Notes under the pieces: generated by a model
Told to the model about the DNA's origin: nothing
Seen by the model: the letters and a program-made list of their open reading frames with translations, nothing else
Databases searched by the model: none
In this document: one piece after another, positions 13,421 through 21,552 of the stretch
Layout: each line of letters begins with the position of its first letter
Position numbering within the stretch: the first letter of the stretch is position 1
Origin: CAZJKO01 sp964546995
Lineage (GTDB): Bacteria > Bacillota_I > Bacilli_A > RF39 > UBA660
Reading direction: 5' to 3'
Length of the DNA stretch: 27,643 nucleotides
Assembly: GCA_964546995.1 (NCBI GenBank)
Contig: CAZJKO010000011.1
Location: 1-27,643, forward strand
Program-made: the position numbers and the translations under genes

Positions 13421-15583
13421 ATGGTTGCTTGTGTTCTTGTTGAGTTATCGAGTAAGAGCATTGATAAGACATTTGATTATTTGGTTCCTTCTTGTCTTTT
13501 GTCTTCGATTCAGGTGGGAAAACGAGTGGTTGTTCCTTTTGGTCATCAGACATTAGAGGGGTTTGTTTTGGAGCTTAAGGAGGAAGCTTCTTCTTTTGAT
13601 TTAAAAGAAATTATCGATGTGGTCGATCAAGATATTGTTTTAAACCAAGAACTTCTTTCGTTGGGGCGCTTTATGAGTGATGTGACGCTTTCGACATTGA
13701 TTTCTTGTTATCAAGTGATGTTACCGAAGGCTCTAAAAGCGAAGCGTGGTTTTTCTGTTTTGAAGAAGTACGATACTTATCTTGTATTGAATGAAGAGGT
13801 TCCTTCTAAAAATGATGTTCAAAGAAGAATTGTCGATATGGTAAAAGAAAAGGGAAAAGTATTAAAGAAAGAACTCGTTTCTCTTTCTTCTAGTAGTGTT
13901 CAAACGCTTCTTAAGAATGGGGTATTGAAGGAAGTAAAAGAGGAAGTATATCGTTATCAGATCGATACTCCTTCTACTATTAAGAAGTATCCTTTGACGG
14001 CTATGCAACAAAATGCTGTCGATTGTGTTTTAAATCATGATGGGGCCCATACGTTTTTGCTTCATGGGGTTACGGGTAGTGGTAAGACGGAAGTTTATAT
14101 GGAGATTATTGAAGAAAAGCTTAAGGAAGGGAAGACAGCCATTGTTTTGGTTCCTGAGATTTCTCTTACTCCACAAATGATCGATCGTTTTCGAAATCGA
14201 TTTCGTGAGCAGATTGCGGTGTTACATAGTCGTTTATCCGATGGGGAAAAGTACGATGAATGGCGAAGAATCGTTACGGAGGATGTTAAAATTGTCATTG
14301 GTGTTCGCAGTGCTATTTTTGCGCCTTTAGAGAATATTGGTGTGATCATTATCGATGAAGAGCATACGTCTTCTTATAAGCAAGAAAATAATCCTAAATA
14401 TAGTACATTGACGATTGCTAAGAGGCGATCAGAATATCACGATTGTCCCCTTGTTTTAGGTAGTGCTACGCCATCGCTTGAATCTTATGCAAGAGCTTCT
14501 AAGGGGGTCTATACTTTAATATCGTTAAAAGAGAGAGTGTTGGATCGTACTCTACCTTCTGTTTCTTTAATCGATATGAACCGTACGATGAAGCGTAGGG
14601 GAAATCTTCTCTCTTTCGAATTAGAACAGGCTATCCTCGATCGATTATCCAAGAAAGAACAAGTGATTTTGCTTTTAAATCGACGTGGGTATGCATCGTT
14701 TCTTTCGTGTAAAAACTGTGGCTATGTCATGAAGTGTCCTAATTGCGATATTAGTCTTACTTATCACAAAACGAGTTCTACTTTAAGGTGTCACTACTGT
14801 GGATATGCGACGAAGCCTGTTACTGTTTGTCCATCGTGTAAGGAAGAAGCCATTACTTCTTTGGGAATTGGAACAGAGCAAGTAGAAGAGGTATTAAAAG
14901 AAATGTTTCCTACTGCTTCCATTTTAAGAATGGATCTCGATACGACGACGAAAAAAGGTTCTCATGAAAAAATGATTCGCGCTTTTGGAGAGGGTGAATA
15001 CGATATTTTGCTAGGAACTCAGATGATTGCTAAAGGACTCGATTTTTCGAATGTGACTTTGGTCGGGGTAATCAATGCCGATACTTCTTTGAATATTCCT
15101 GATTTTCGTAGTAGTGAAGTGACGTTTCAACTTCTTAGTCAAGTGGCAGGACGAAGTGGACGTGGGAATAAAAAAGGAGAGGTAATTATTCAAACCTATA
15201 ATCCTTTCCATTATGCTTTAACGTACGTTCAAAAGCACGACTATTTGGGTTTTTATCAAGAAGAGATGAAACTTCGAAGGCAACTTAAATATCCACCATA
15301 CTACTATTTGGTTTCTATTAAAGTCATGAGTAAAGATTACGATCTTGCTCGTAATGAAGCTATCTTGACTGCTCGTTTTCTTAAAGATCGTCTTTTTCAT
15401 ACGATTCTGTTGGGTCCTAGTGTGTGTTCTTTGTTTAAAGTCAACAATGTGTATCGGTTTGGCATTGTTTTAAAATACCAAAGGGAAGAAGCTCTATATT
15501 CGACGCTTTCCTTACTTCTCGATCACTATAAAGGAAATACGAAAGTAAACATCGATATTGATTTTGATCCAAATCATATTTAA
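13421..15583 (+). CDS. priA: Primosomal protein N' (replication restart helicase PriA)
   Basis: PriA recognises stalled replication forks and reloads the replicative helicase. The 720-residue sequence has the N-terminal 3'-DNA-binding domain (VLVELSSKSIDKTFDYLVP), a Walker A GVTGSGKTEVY near residue 215 and a DEEH box near 312. Four CxxC pairs follow at about 430-477 (CKNC, CPNC, CHYC, CPSC) that bind two zinc ions. The helicase C-terminal motifs (GTQMIAKGLDFSNVTLV, QVAGRSGRG) complete it. ATG 13421 is chosen because TAGGAGG (13407-13413) is seven bases upstream; ATG 13415 would be too close. In Bacillus def and fmt follow; here an unknown gene lies between priA and fmt. I see no convincing terminator after it. 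Confidence 0.97.
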   Translation: MVACVLVELSSKSIDKTFDYLVPSCLLSSIQVGKRVVVPFGHQTLEGFVLELKEEASSFDLKEIIDVVDQDIVLNQELLSLGRFMSDVTLSTLISCYQVMLPKALKAKRGFSVLKKYDTYLVLNEEVPSKNDVQRRIVDMVKEKGKVLKKELVSLSSSSVQTLLKNGVLKEVKEEVYRYQIDTPSTIKKYPLTAMQQNAVDCVLNHDGAHTFLLHGVTGSGKTEVYMEIIEEKLKEGKTAIVLVPEISLTPQMIDRFRNRFREQIAVLHSRLSDGEKYDEWRRIVTEDVKIVIGVRSAIFAPLENIGVIIIDEEHTSSYKQENNPKYSTLTIAKRRSEYHDCPLVLGSATPSLESYARASKGVYTLISLKERVLDRTLPSVSLIDMNRTMKRRGNLLSFELEQAILDRLSKKEQVILLLNRRGYASFLSCKNCGYVMKCPNCDISLTYHKTSSTLRCHYCGYATKPVTVCPSCKEEAITSLGIGTEQVEEVLKEMFPTASILRMDLDTTTKKGSHEKMIRAFGEGEYDILLGTQMIAKGLDFSNVTLVGVINADTSLNIPDFRSSEVTFQLLSQVAGRSGRGNKKGEVIIQTYNPFHYALTYVQKHDYLGFYQEEMKLRRQLKYPPYYYLVSIKVMSKDYDLARNEAILTARFLKDRLFHTILLGPSVCSLFKVNNVYRFGIVLKYQREEALYSTLSLLLDHYKGNTKVNIDIDFDPNHI

Positions 15584-15619
15584 GCGACAAGTTGAGACTT
15601 TCTTTTTTTGCTTTCTCTT

Positions 15620-15627
15620 GTTATAAT
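15620..15627 (+). promoter_or_regulatory. Extended -10 promoter of the tail-anchored protein/fmt unit
   Basis: TGT followed by TATAAT (15622-15627), with TG at 15619-15620, forms an extended -10; no good -35 is seen. The start of transcription would be near 15634. Confidence 0.55.
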
Positions 15628-15645
15628 ATAGATAAAAGATAGAGA

Positions 15646-16854
15646 GTGGGTGGTTTTACGAAAGAATTAGAAGCTGTTTTTAAGAAAAGTACGGTGAAAT
15701 CGTTTCTTCATTCTGTTTTGACGAATGAGGAGACGATCCATTTAAAATCATCGTTTGCTCCAAATGGAGAAGCCTATGTTACCAATCAAAACTATCTTTT
15801 TACGATTATTGAATTTATTGTGAAGTACGCTATTTTGCATAAAGATTTGTATCACATCGACTCTTTTATCGATCAGTTAATGGAGCGATATCATTCTTGT
15901 ACTTCCTATCCTGCTTTGGTTGTTTCTTTCAATCAATTGTTGATTCGTAGCATTCAAGAAAAACTAGCACTTCCCGATAGTACTTCTTGTGAAAATAAAG
16001 AAAAAATCTTAGAATATACTTACCAAGAGTACATTGTGAATGGTTATTTTTTTACGAGTTTTCCAGGATACAAAACAAAGCAAATTTTAGAAGATGGCGT
16101 TTATCCTCGAGATTTTTATCCTTTTCCTGAAGAACAAAAAAAGGTTTCGAAAATTCTTTCTCGATATGTATCGAATGAAGAACTTCTCAGTGATCCAACG
16201 AATTATTTTATGATTACGGATAGTCCTTATCTTGCTTATTTAGATGCAATTACGTCACCACGATATTTTTCTTATTTGGTTTGTTTTAATTCGTACATGA
16301 AGAAAGATTTATACGACTATAATGCGTTTTACATGAAGAATTTTGTATCTTGTGCTTCTAATATCTTTAAATTATGTCACGATTTAAATATGCCTCTTTC
16401 TGAGCAACAAGTGGTAACTTCCTATGTGAAACAGACTTGTGAATTATTAGAAAACGACCTCGATTTTGCTCCTATTTTGTTTATTTCTAGAAGTGCTGTT
16501 GGAAGAGATTCTCTTAGAGATTACAAAATTATTTTAAACGATGCGAAACAAAATAATTTGGTCTATAGCTTTGTTCGAATTGTCGATAGTCGTTTTTCCC
16601 ACGATCGACGTTATACCAAGATTTTGCCTTTTGAATTTACTCTTTTGGAATTTCCTACCTATGAAAGCATTTTCTATTTAGATGGGAAAAGGCCTATCAA
16701 GGAGAGAATGATTGCTACTCCTTCTTCTAAAAAAGAGAAAGAGACATCTCATCGTAGGGCATCGATTCCTTTCTTTATTATTTCTAGTTTCTTTTTCCTT
16801 GTCTTTGTTTTTGCTCTTCTTTTTGCTGTTTCTTTTATTCGAGGACTTCATTAA
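15646..16854 (+). CDS. Unknown protein with C-terminal membrane anchor
   Basis: I do not recognise this protein of about 400 residues. It is aromatic-rich and predicted to be mainly helical. Residues about 355-372 are a basic, polar linker (PSSKKEKETSHRRAS). One hydrophobic helix (about 373-396) sits at the very C-terminus, giving a tail-anchored, cytoplasm-facing topology. No nucleotide-binding or protease motif was seen. The start is problematic. The GTG at 15646 has no Shine-Dalgarno sequence. GGGTGG (15648-15653) lies correctly before an in-frame ACG at 15658 that aligns with the ATG of the very similar uppS and fmt start regions. It lies 17 bases before fmt and is probably co-transcribed with it, occupying the place of def in the Bacillus priA-def-fmt order. 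Confidence 0.7.
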   Translation: MGGFTKELEAVFKKSTVKSFLHSVLTNEETIHLKSSFAPNGEAYVTNQNYLFTIIEFIVKYAILHKDLYHIDSFIDQLMERYHSCTSYPALVVSFNQLLIRSIQEKLALPDSTSCENKEKILEYTYQEYIVNGYFFTSFPGYKTKQILEDGVYPRDFYPFPEEQKKVSKILSRYVSNEELLSDPTNYFMITDSPYLAYLDAITSPRYFSYLVCFNSYMKKDLYDYNAFYMKNFVSCASNIFKLCHDLNMPLSEQQVVTSYVKQTCELLENDLDFAPILFISRSAVGRDSLRDYKIILNDAKQNNLVYSFVRIVDSRFSHDRRYTKILPFEFTLLEFPTYESIFYLDGKRPIKERMIATPSSKKEKETSHRRASIPFFIISSFFFLVFVFALLFAVSFIRGLH

Positions 16855-16871
16855 TATTAGGTGGTGATTTT

Positions 16872-17813
16872 ATGAAAGATTTACGTATTGTGTTTATGGG
16901 AACGCCCGATTTTAGTGTTCCTGTGTTAGAAGGTTTGATCGATTTCGGGTATCAAGTTGTTTTAGTAGTTACCCAACCAGATAAAGAGGTTGGAAGAAAG
17001 AGAGAGATTTCTTTTTCTCCAATTAAAAGAAAAGCAATAGAAAAAGGGATTCCTTTGTTTCAACCAGAACGAATTCGAAATGATTATCAACCAATTTTGG
17101 ATATGAATCCTGATATTATTGTGACTTGTGCTTATGGACAAATTGTTCCCAATGCTATTTTGGATTTTCCTAAGTATGGGTGTATCAATGTTCATGCATC
17201 TCTTCTTCCAAAGTTGAGAGGAGGTGCACCAATTCATCATGCCATCATGGATGGATACGTAAGAACGGGTGTTACGATTATGATGATGGCACCAAAAATG
17301 GATGCTGGGGACATTTTGACACAGAAAGATACCGTTATTTTGGATTCAGATAATTTGGAAACACTCCATGATCGTCTATCGCTTCTTGGACGCGATTTGT
17401 TGTTAGAGACCCTTCCTTCTTATGTAAAGGGAGAAATAGTTCCTATTCCTCAAAAGGAAGAGGAAGTTAGTTATGCATGGAATATTAAAAGAGAAGAAGA
17501 AAAACTGGATTTTAATCGAAGAACACGTGAAGTTTTCAATCACATTCGAGGGCTTTCTCCACATCCTTGTGCTTATTGTTATTTAGATGGGAAGGTATTG
17601 AAACTTTATCAAGTATCGATTAGTGATCGTTTTTACAATCAAAAAGCGCCTGGTACCATTAGTCGCATTGAAAAAGATGCGTTTGGTATTGCTACGTTGG
17701 ATGGAGAAATTATGGTTAGAGAGATACAATTAGAAGGAAAAAAACGCATGATGGTGAAGGATTATTTTAATGGTACCGATCCTACTAGTTTACTTGGTAA
17801 GGTGTTGAAATAA
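16872..17813 (+). CDS. fmt: Methionyl-tRNA formyltransferase
   Basis: Fmt formylates Met-tRNAfMet for translation initiation using 10-formyl-tetrahydrofolate. The 313-residue protein has the N-terminal IVFMGTPDFSVPVLEGL, the folate-domain motif INVHASLLPKLRGGAPI with catalytic Asn/His, and MDAGDIL with the catalytic Asp. The C-terminal OB-like domain (about 205-310, WNIKREEEKLDFN, IRGLSPHPCAY) binds tRNA. ATG 16872 follows AGGTGGTGA. The stop overlaps the start of the next gene by one base. The usual deformylase neighbour is absent from the window. Confidence 0.97.
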   Translation: MKDLRIVFMGTPDFSVPVLEGLIDFGYQVVLVVTQPDKEVGRKREISFSPIKRKAIEKGIPLFQPERIRNDYQPILDMNPDIIVTCAYGQIVPNAILDFPKYGCINVHASLLPKLRGGAPIHHAIMDGYVRTGVTIMMMAPKMDAGDILTQKDTVILDSDNLETLHDRLSLLGRDLLLETLPSYVKGEIVPIPQKEEEVSYAWNIKREEEKLDFNRRTREVFNHIRGLSPHPCAYCYLDGKVLKLYQVSISDRFYNQKAPGTISRIEKDAFGIATLDGEIMVREIQLEGKKRMMVKDYFNGTDPTSLLGKVLK

Positions 17814-18481
17814 TGAAAGAGAAGTTGTTTGCTATTTGGAAAAATAAAAGGGCGAGAGCGAGTATCCTTTTCTTTTCTTATCTTCTCTTTTTTGCTTTCG
17901 TTTTTCTTTTGTTAGGATCATCTTCTAAAAAGAGGGGTCAAGATCCTTTCTATTTGAATGCTATTTTACAAAACAATTATTCTTTTTCTTATACTATATC
18001 AATTAATGATCAAAAATTTTCGTATGATGGTGATCGATATGGAGAGAAAAGTACCTTTTTAGATCAAGGACAGAACCAGTATTATACGATTCAAGATTCT
18101 TTTTATCAGGTGATTAACGATAAACTTGTTTTGTTTGATCATCCTTATTTATATGATGAATTTTTAGATATTCACAGTGTTGAGGAGCTTTTAAAACATA
18201 GTACTTTTTATTCGAAGGAAACATTTGCTAATGGTGATGCTTCTTATCACTATGAGATTACAACGACTTCTCTTTATTCGTTATTGAAACAAGAAGAAGC
18301 AGATCTCGATTTGCCCCTCAACTTGATCACGCTTATTGTAAGAGATGGAAAAACTTGCGAAATTAGGATGGATGTGTCTTCTTATCTTCATTCTATTGAT
18401 TCTAATATTGAGCAAGCAAAGATTACTCTTATTTACGATCATTTTTCACAAATAAAAAATATTGAAATTCCTTATTCATAA
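17813..18481 (+). CDS. Unknown membrane-anchored extracytoplasmic protein
   Basis: The 222-residue product is not recognised. After a basic start (KEKLFAIWKNKRARAS) a hydrophobic helix (about 17-37) ends in GSSSKKRG without a lipobox cysteine, so it is probably a signal anchor. The rest (about 40-222) is a beta-rich, Tyr/Ser-rich domain with an alternating pattern such as YSFSYTISINDQKFSYDGD, as in small extracellular sensor or YcdB/LolA-like folds; that comparison is only structural intuition. ATG 17813 shares one base with the fmt stop and has AAGGTG upstream. It is therefore co-translated with fmt, although no functional link is evident. Confidence 0.75.
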   Translation: MKEKLFAIWKNKRARASILFFSYLLFFAFVFLLLGSSSKKRGQDPFYLNAILQNNYSFSYTISINDQKFSYDGDRYGEKSTFLDQGQNQYYTIQDSFYQVINDKLVLFDHPYLYDEFLDIHSVEELLKHSTFYSKETFANGDASYHYEITTTSLYSLLKQEEADLDLPLNLITLIVRDGKTCEIRMDVSSYLHSIDSNIEQAKITLIYDHFSQIKNIEIPYS

Positions 18482-18505
18482 GTGTAAAAACTCTCGTCTC
18501 TTTTG

Positions 18506-18534
18506 TTGTTTTTTGGGAAAAGATTTGTTATAAT
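18506..18534 (+). promoter_or_regulatory. SigA-type promoter with extended -10
   Basis: TTGTTT (18506-18511) and TATAAT (18529-18534), 17 bases apart, with TG at 18526-18527. It drives the Ig-like surface gene. Confidence 0.8.
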
Positions 18535-18556
18535 TTTTTTAAAGGTAGGGATCTAT

Positions 18557-20383
18557 ATGAGTGTTTCTCGTTATAAAAAAGTTAAGATAGAAAAAAAAGT
18601 ACCTTTTTTCAAAAGAAAAGAATCGTTTGTTTTTCTTTTTCTTTTGGTATGTGGTCTCGTTACGATAATAGGAAGTAGTTATGCGGTCTTTACGATGTTG
18701 GTGACTGGAAATAAGGGTCACTCTGTGATGGCGGGAACGTTTAAAGTTGAATTTGAAGAAAGTGAGACGATTCAACTTCTCAATACTTATCCAATGAGTG
18801 ATACTGAGGGACTTAATCAAAAGGGATACACGTTTACGATTACGAATGTTGGGACAGTGGAAGCTTTATATCGAGTTCGAATGGTAGAAGATCAAACTAA
18901 TACGCTTGGTACCGATTTTATTCAGTTTGTCTATCAAAAGAATTCTACTAGTATGGGAGAACCTGTGCTACTTTCTTCGATTGGATCTGTGATTGAAACG
19001 AATCAGACTCTTGCTCCAAGTGAGAGTGCTACTTATACATTGAAGATGTGGTTGAAAGAGGAAGCGGGGAACGAAGTACAAGGGACTTCGTTCCAATCGA
19101 AGATCGTCGTCGATGCTGTACAAAAGATCGATGGAGAGTTTGATGATCTTGTGGGGCCTGTCGTTACGTTAAACGGGGAGAAGTATCCTACTGTTTTTGT
19201 GAATCATGCGTATACGGATCCAGGTGTTTCTTCTATTGTCGATAATGTAGATGGAATCATTTCGACAGAACCAAATATAACATATGAATATTTTAATGGA
19301 ACGAATACGACTGTTGTAAATGGTATTGATACTTCTAAAGTGGGTATATACTATATTTATTATCGAGGTTCTGATTTGAATGGAAACATGGGAGTAGCAG
19401 TACGAGTATTAAGAGTGGTTAATGAATTAAGTACGCCACCAACCATTACTTTAACAGGAGAAGATTTCGTGCGAAAGGGTATCGGTTCCACGTATACTGA
19501 GGAAGGAGCTACTGCTGTTGATGCTGATGGCGTTAATCTTACTGATCGAGTGATTACTGTAGGATCCATCAATACGAGAATACCAGGGACTTATTTTATT
19601 AAATACTTTGTCATCGATCGAAGTAACAATATTAGTAGTGTCATTCGTCAAATACAAGTCGTTAATTATAATCCTAATATTCTTTCCGTTTATCAGTACA
19701 ATGCTTCTAGTTGTATTACAGGAGAAGAGAGTACGTGTGTTGAGATAGGTCCAAAGGAAACTTATACTGCGGGAACGATTATTCAGTATCGTGTTAATAA
19801 TACTGATACGAAATACTTCCATGTGATGTTTGATAATAAAGATGCTGGTACTCTTACTATGCAACAGAGAGAAAATACGATCTATGGGATTCCGTGGTAC
19901 GAAACAGCAAACGATAATAGCAAGGGACCTTTGACAGTACTGCCAGCTTTGGAAAAAGCGACAGCAGGATGGACGAACGTTAATGATCAAACGTACACGA
20001 TGGGTGTAACTCCTTTTCAAGGAAATAAGTTTACGGGATGTACTTATACAGAATGTACGACAAATAAGTATACGTTTCCTAGTAGAACAGCAAAGGCGCG
20101 AATGATTACTGTTCAAGAAACACATGCTTTCGGTTGTACAAGAGATAAACAAAGTTGTCCAGCATGGATGAACAATTATTTATCTAGATCGATGGAATTT
20201 GGCGGAACTATAAATGTAACAGGAGGAGAATACGGAAGTAACATTGCATACTGGGCAATGTCGTCTTATTCTTCCGATACGGTGAACGGTATGGAAGTGA
20301 GTTATTATGGTCGTGTGGGCACTGACCCGACGACGTATACGGGCGTAGGTGCACGCGCTGTGGTTGTGATCAATAAGAAGTAA
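18557..20383 (+). CDS. Large surface protein: SipW-type signal, camelysin-like, two DUF5011 Ig-like domains, C-terminal module
   Basis: The 608-residue protein starts with a basic region and a hydrophobic helix (about 24-45) followed by SYAVFTMLVTGNKGHSVMAGTF, the SipW-dependent TasA/camelysin pattern. The camelysin-like domain spans about 55-190 (TFTITNVGTVEALYRVRM). Two Ig-like DUF5011-type repeats follow at about 199-288 and 293-370. Each opens with (P)-T-(L/I)-TLxG and closes with G-(I/T)-Y-(Y/F)-I-(Y/K)-Y...D, then RV/QV-VN. The last 225 residues form the module shared with the gene at 1-595, containing six or more cysteines, some in pairs (SSCITGEESTC, GCTYTEC). No LPxTG is present. An adhesive or matrix role is inferred from domain types. 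ATG 18557 follows AGGTAGGG; an upstream in-frame ATG at 18503 lies before the promoter. Confidence 0.85.
   Translation: MSVSRYKKVKIEKKVPFFKRKESFVFLFLLVCGLVTIIGSSYAVFTMLVTGNKGHSVMAGTFKVEFEESETIQLLNTYPMSDTEGLNQKGYTFTITNVGTVEALYRVRMVEDQTNTLGTDFIQFVYQKNSTSMGEPVLLSSIGSVIETNQTLAPSESATYTLKMWLKEEAGNEVQGTSFQSKIVVDAVQKIDGEFDDLVGPVVTLNGEKYPTVFVNHAYTDPGVSSIVDNVDGIISTEPNITYEYFNGTNTTVVNGIDTSKVGIYYIYYRGSDLNGNMGVAVRVLRVVNELSTPPTITLTGEDFVRKGIGSTYTEEGATAVDADGVNLTDRVITVGSINTRIPGTYFIKYFVIDRSNNISSVIRQIQVVNYNPNILSVYQYNASSCITGEESTCVEIGPKETYTAGTIIQYRVNNTDTKYFHVMFDNKDAGTLTMQQRENTIYGIPWYETANDNSKGPLTVLPALEKATAGWTNVNDQTYTMGVTPFQGNKFTGCTYTECTTNKYTFPSRTAKARMITVQETHAFGCTRDKQSCPAWMNNYLSRSMEFGGTINVTGGEYGSNIAYWAMSSYSSDTVNGMEVSYYGRVGTDPTTYTGVGARAVVVINKK
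19771..20383 (+). repeat. Second copy of the C-terminal surface module (paralogous with 1-595)
   Basis: The start GGAACGATTATTCA (from 19772) and most landmark residues recur from base 2 of the window. The copies have diverged to roughly half identical residues, so this is an old paralogous domain pair and not a recent duplication. Confidence 0.85.
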
Positions 20384-20388
20384 TCTAG

Positions 20389-20412
20389 AAAGGGTGTAGA
20401 AATACACTTTTT
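20389..20412 (+). terminator. Terminator with GAAA tetraloop after the Ig-like surface gene
   Basis: AAAGGGTGTA (20389-20398) pairs with TACACTTTTT (20403-20412), with two G-U pairs, closed by GAAA. Confidence 0.85.
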
Positions 20413-20436
20413 CTTTGTCAAATTTCCTTTTTCATG

Positions 20437-20465
20437 TTGTTTTTGTTATGGGGAGATGATATAAT
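20437..20465 (+). promoter_or_regulatory. SigA-type promoter of perR-rbr
   Basis: TTGTTT (20437-20442) and TATAAT (20460-20465) are 17 bases apart. Confidence 0.8.
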
Positions 20466-20470
20466 TTAAT

Positions 20471-20490
20471 CGATAATGATTCTCATTAAG
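20471..20490 (+). promoter_or_regulatory. Fur/PerR-family operator at the perR transcription start
   Basis: CGATAATGATTCTCATTAAG contains GATAATGAT and TCATTA and matches 15 of 19 positions of the classical Fur box. In the 15-base 7-1-7 form (20471-20485) it fits TGATAATnATTATCA at 12 of 14 positions and the PerR form TTATAATnATTATAA at 10. It begins six bases after the -10 and covers the likely +1, so binding would repress perR and rbr. Confidence 0.8.
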
Positions 20491-20498
20491 GAGGTATC

Positions 20499-20900
20499 AT
20501 GAGTTATCGTAAGACAAAACAAGGAATGCTCATTTTAGATACGCTTAGAGAGAGTAAAAAGCATCCGACGATATCCGAGTTATATCAAGCGATTCTTTCT
20601 AAAGATCCATCGATCGGTAAAGCGACTGTTTATCGAAATATTAAGAAATTAGTGGAAGAGGGGGAAATTGTTCGTCTTTCTTTACCTATTTCTATTGACC
20701 GTTACGATGGTGATGTGTCGTTACATGCTCATTTGTTTTGCGAAAGGTGTTATCGAATTTTCGATGTTTATGACCATTCTTTGGTGGAACATTTTTCTCT
20801 TGTTTCAAAAAAACAACATTTTGAGATTCGACATTATTCTCTTTTATTTTACGGTATTTGTGATGAATGTCTTAAGAGGAATCAAGATCATTTATTATGA
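20499..20900 (+). CDS. perR: Peroxide-responsive repressor PerR (Fur family)
   Basis: The 133-residue protein has a winged-helix domain (KATVYRNIKKLVEEGEIVRL, recognition helix about 40-52). All ligands can be placed at the spacing of Bacillus PerR: regulatory metal H22, D70, H76, H78 and D89 (RYDGDVSLHAH...IFD), and structural zinc C81/C84 (CERC) and C121/C124 (CDEC). An Asp at position 89 (PerR D104) is the residue that marks PerR rather than Fur. PerR senses H2O2 by iron-catalysed histidine oxidation and derepresses defence genes. The operator overlapping the promoter implies autoregulation. Rubrerythrin follows after 50 bases, a pairing known from anaerobic Firmicutes. AAGGAGG lies at 20488-20494. 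Confidence 0.88.
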   Translation: MSYRKTKQGMLILDTLRESKKHPTISELYQAILSKDPSIGKATVYRNIKKLVEEGEIVRLSLPISIDRYDGDVSLHAHLFCERCYRIFDVYDHSLVEHFSLVSKKQHFEIRHYSLLFYGICDECLKRNQDHLL

Positions 20901-20925
20901 TATATTAAGGGTTTCCTTTAATATA
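20901..20925 (+). promoter_or_regulatory. Inverted repeat between perR and rbr
   Basis: TATATTAAGG (20901-20910) pairs with CCTTTAATATA (20915-20925) around GTTT, with one bulged T. It starts immediately after the perR stop and has no T-run, so it is not a normal terminator. It could be an operator, an mRNA-stabilising hairpin or an attenuator; the sequence does not decide. Confidence 0.5.
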
Positions 20926-20950
20926 AATATAGAAGGAAGAAGGTATTAAA

Positions 20951-21493
20951 ATGGAACTTAAAGGATCTAAAACAGAACAAAATTTAATGGCTGCATTTGC
21001 TGGTGAAAGTCAAGCTAGAAACAAGTATACTTACTATGCTTCTAAAGCAAAGAAAGATGGTTATGAACAAATCGCTGCTATCTTTGAAGAAACTGCTAAC
21101 AACGAAAAAGAACATGCTAAATTATGGTTTAAGTTACTTCACGATGGAGAAGTACCTAGTACACTCGTAAACTTAGAAGATGCTGCAACAGGAGAAAACT
21201 ACGAATGGACTGAAATGTATAAAGAATTTGCGGAAACTGCTAAAGCAGAAGGATTCGACAAGATTGCTTATTTATTTGAAGCAGTAGCAAAAATCGAAAA
21301 AGAACACGAAGAAAGATATCTTACATTATTACAAAATGTAAAAGATCAATCTGTTTTCCACAAATCTGAGGATAAAATTTGGATTTGTCGTAATTGTGGT
21401 CATGTTTATGTTGGAAAAGATGCTTTAGATGTTTGTCCAGTATGTAATCATCCACAAAGTTTTATGGAAGTAAAACAAGAAAATTATAAGTAA
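20951..21493 (+). CDS. rbr: Rubrerythrin
   Basis: Rubrerythrin is a cytoplasmic non-haem di-iron peroxidase that reduces H2O2 in anaerobes. The 180-residue protein has the ferritin-like four-helix domain with metal ligands in FAGESQARNKY (E19), ETANNEKEHAK (E52, H55) and AKIEKEHEERY. A C-terminal rubredoxin domain with CRNCGH and CPVCNHP supplies the FeS4 site. Codon use is strongly biased (GAA, AAA, GCT), suggesting high expression. It is downstream of perR with an inverted repeat in the gap, so peroxide control is likely. RBS GAAGGAAGAAGG precedes ATG 20951. Confidence 0.97.
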   Translation: MELKGSKTEQNLMAAFAGESQARNKYTYYASKAKKDGYEQIAAIFEETANNEKEHAKLWFKLLHDGEVPSTLVNLEDAATGENYEWTEMYKEFAETAKAEGFDKIAYLFEAVAKIEKEHEERYLTLLQNVKDQSVFHKSEDKIWICRNCGHVYVGKDALDVCPVCNHPQSFMEVKQENYK

Positions 21494-21498
21494 AAAAG

Positions 21499-21522
21499 AC
21501 GAAGGTGATCCTTCGTTTTTTT
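21499..21522 (+). terminator. Terminator after rubrerythrin
   Basis: ACGAAGG (21499-21505) pairs perfectly with CCTTCGT (21510-21516) around TGAT; T-run to 21522. Confidence 0.92.
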
Positions 21523-21552
21523 GTCAAAAAGCGTCAAATTGTTATGTCTTTC

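Noticed and set aside
15583..15615. Terminator after priA
   Set aside because: Only a four-base AAGT/ACTT stem could be made before the T-run; too weak to call.
19451..20152. Long minus-strand reading frame (233 codons) opposite the Ig-like surface gene
   Set aside because: It lies antisense to a gene with clear domains, has low-complexity Ser/Arg/Ile content, no RBS and no family resemblance.
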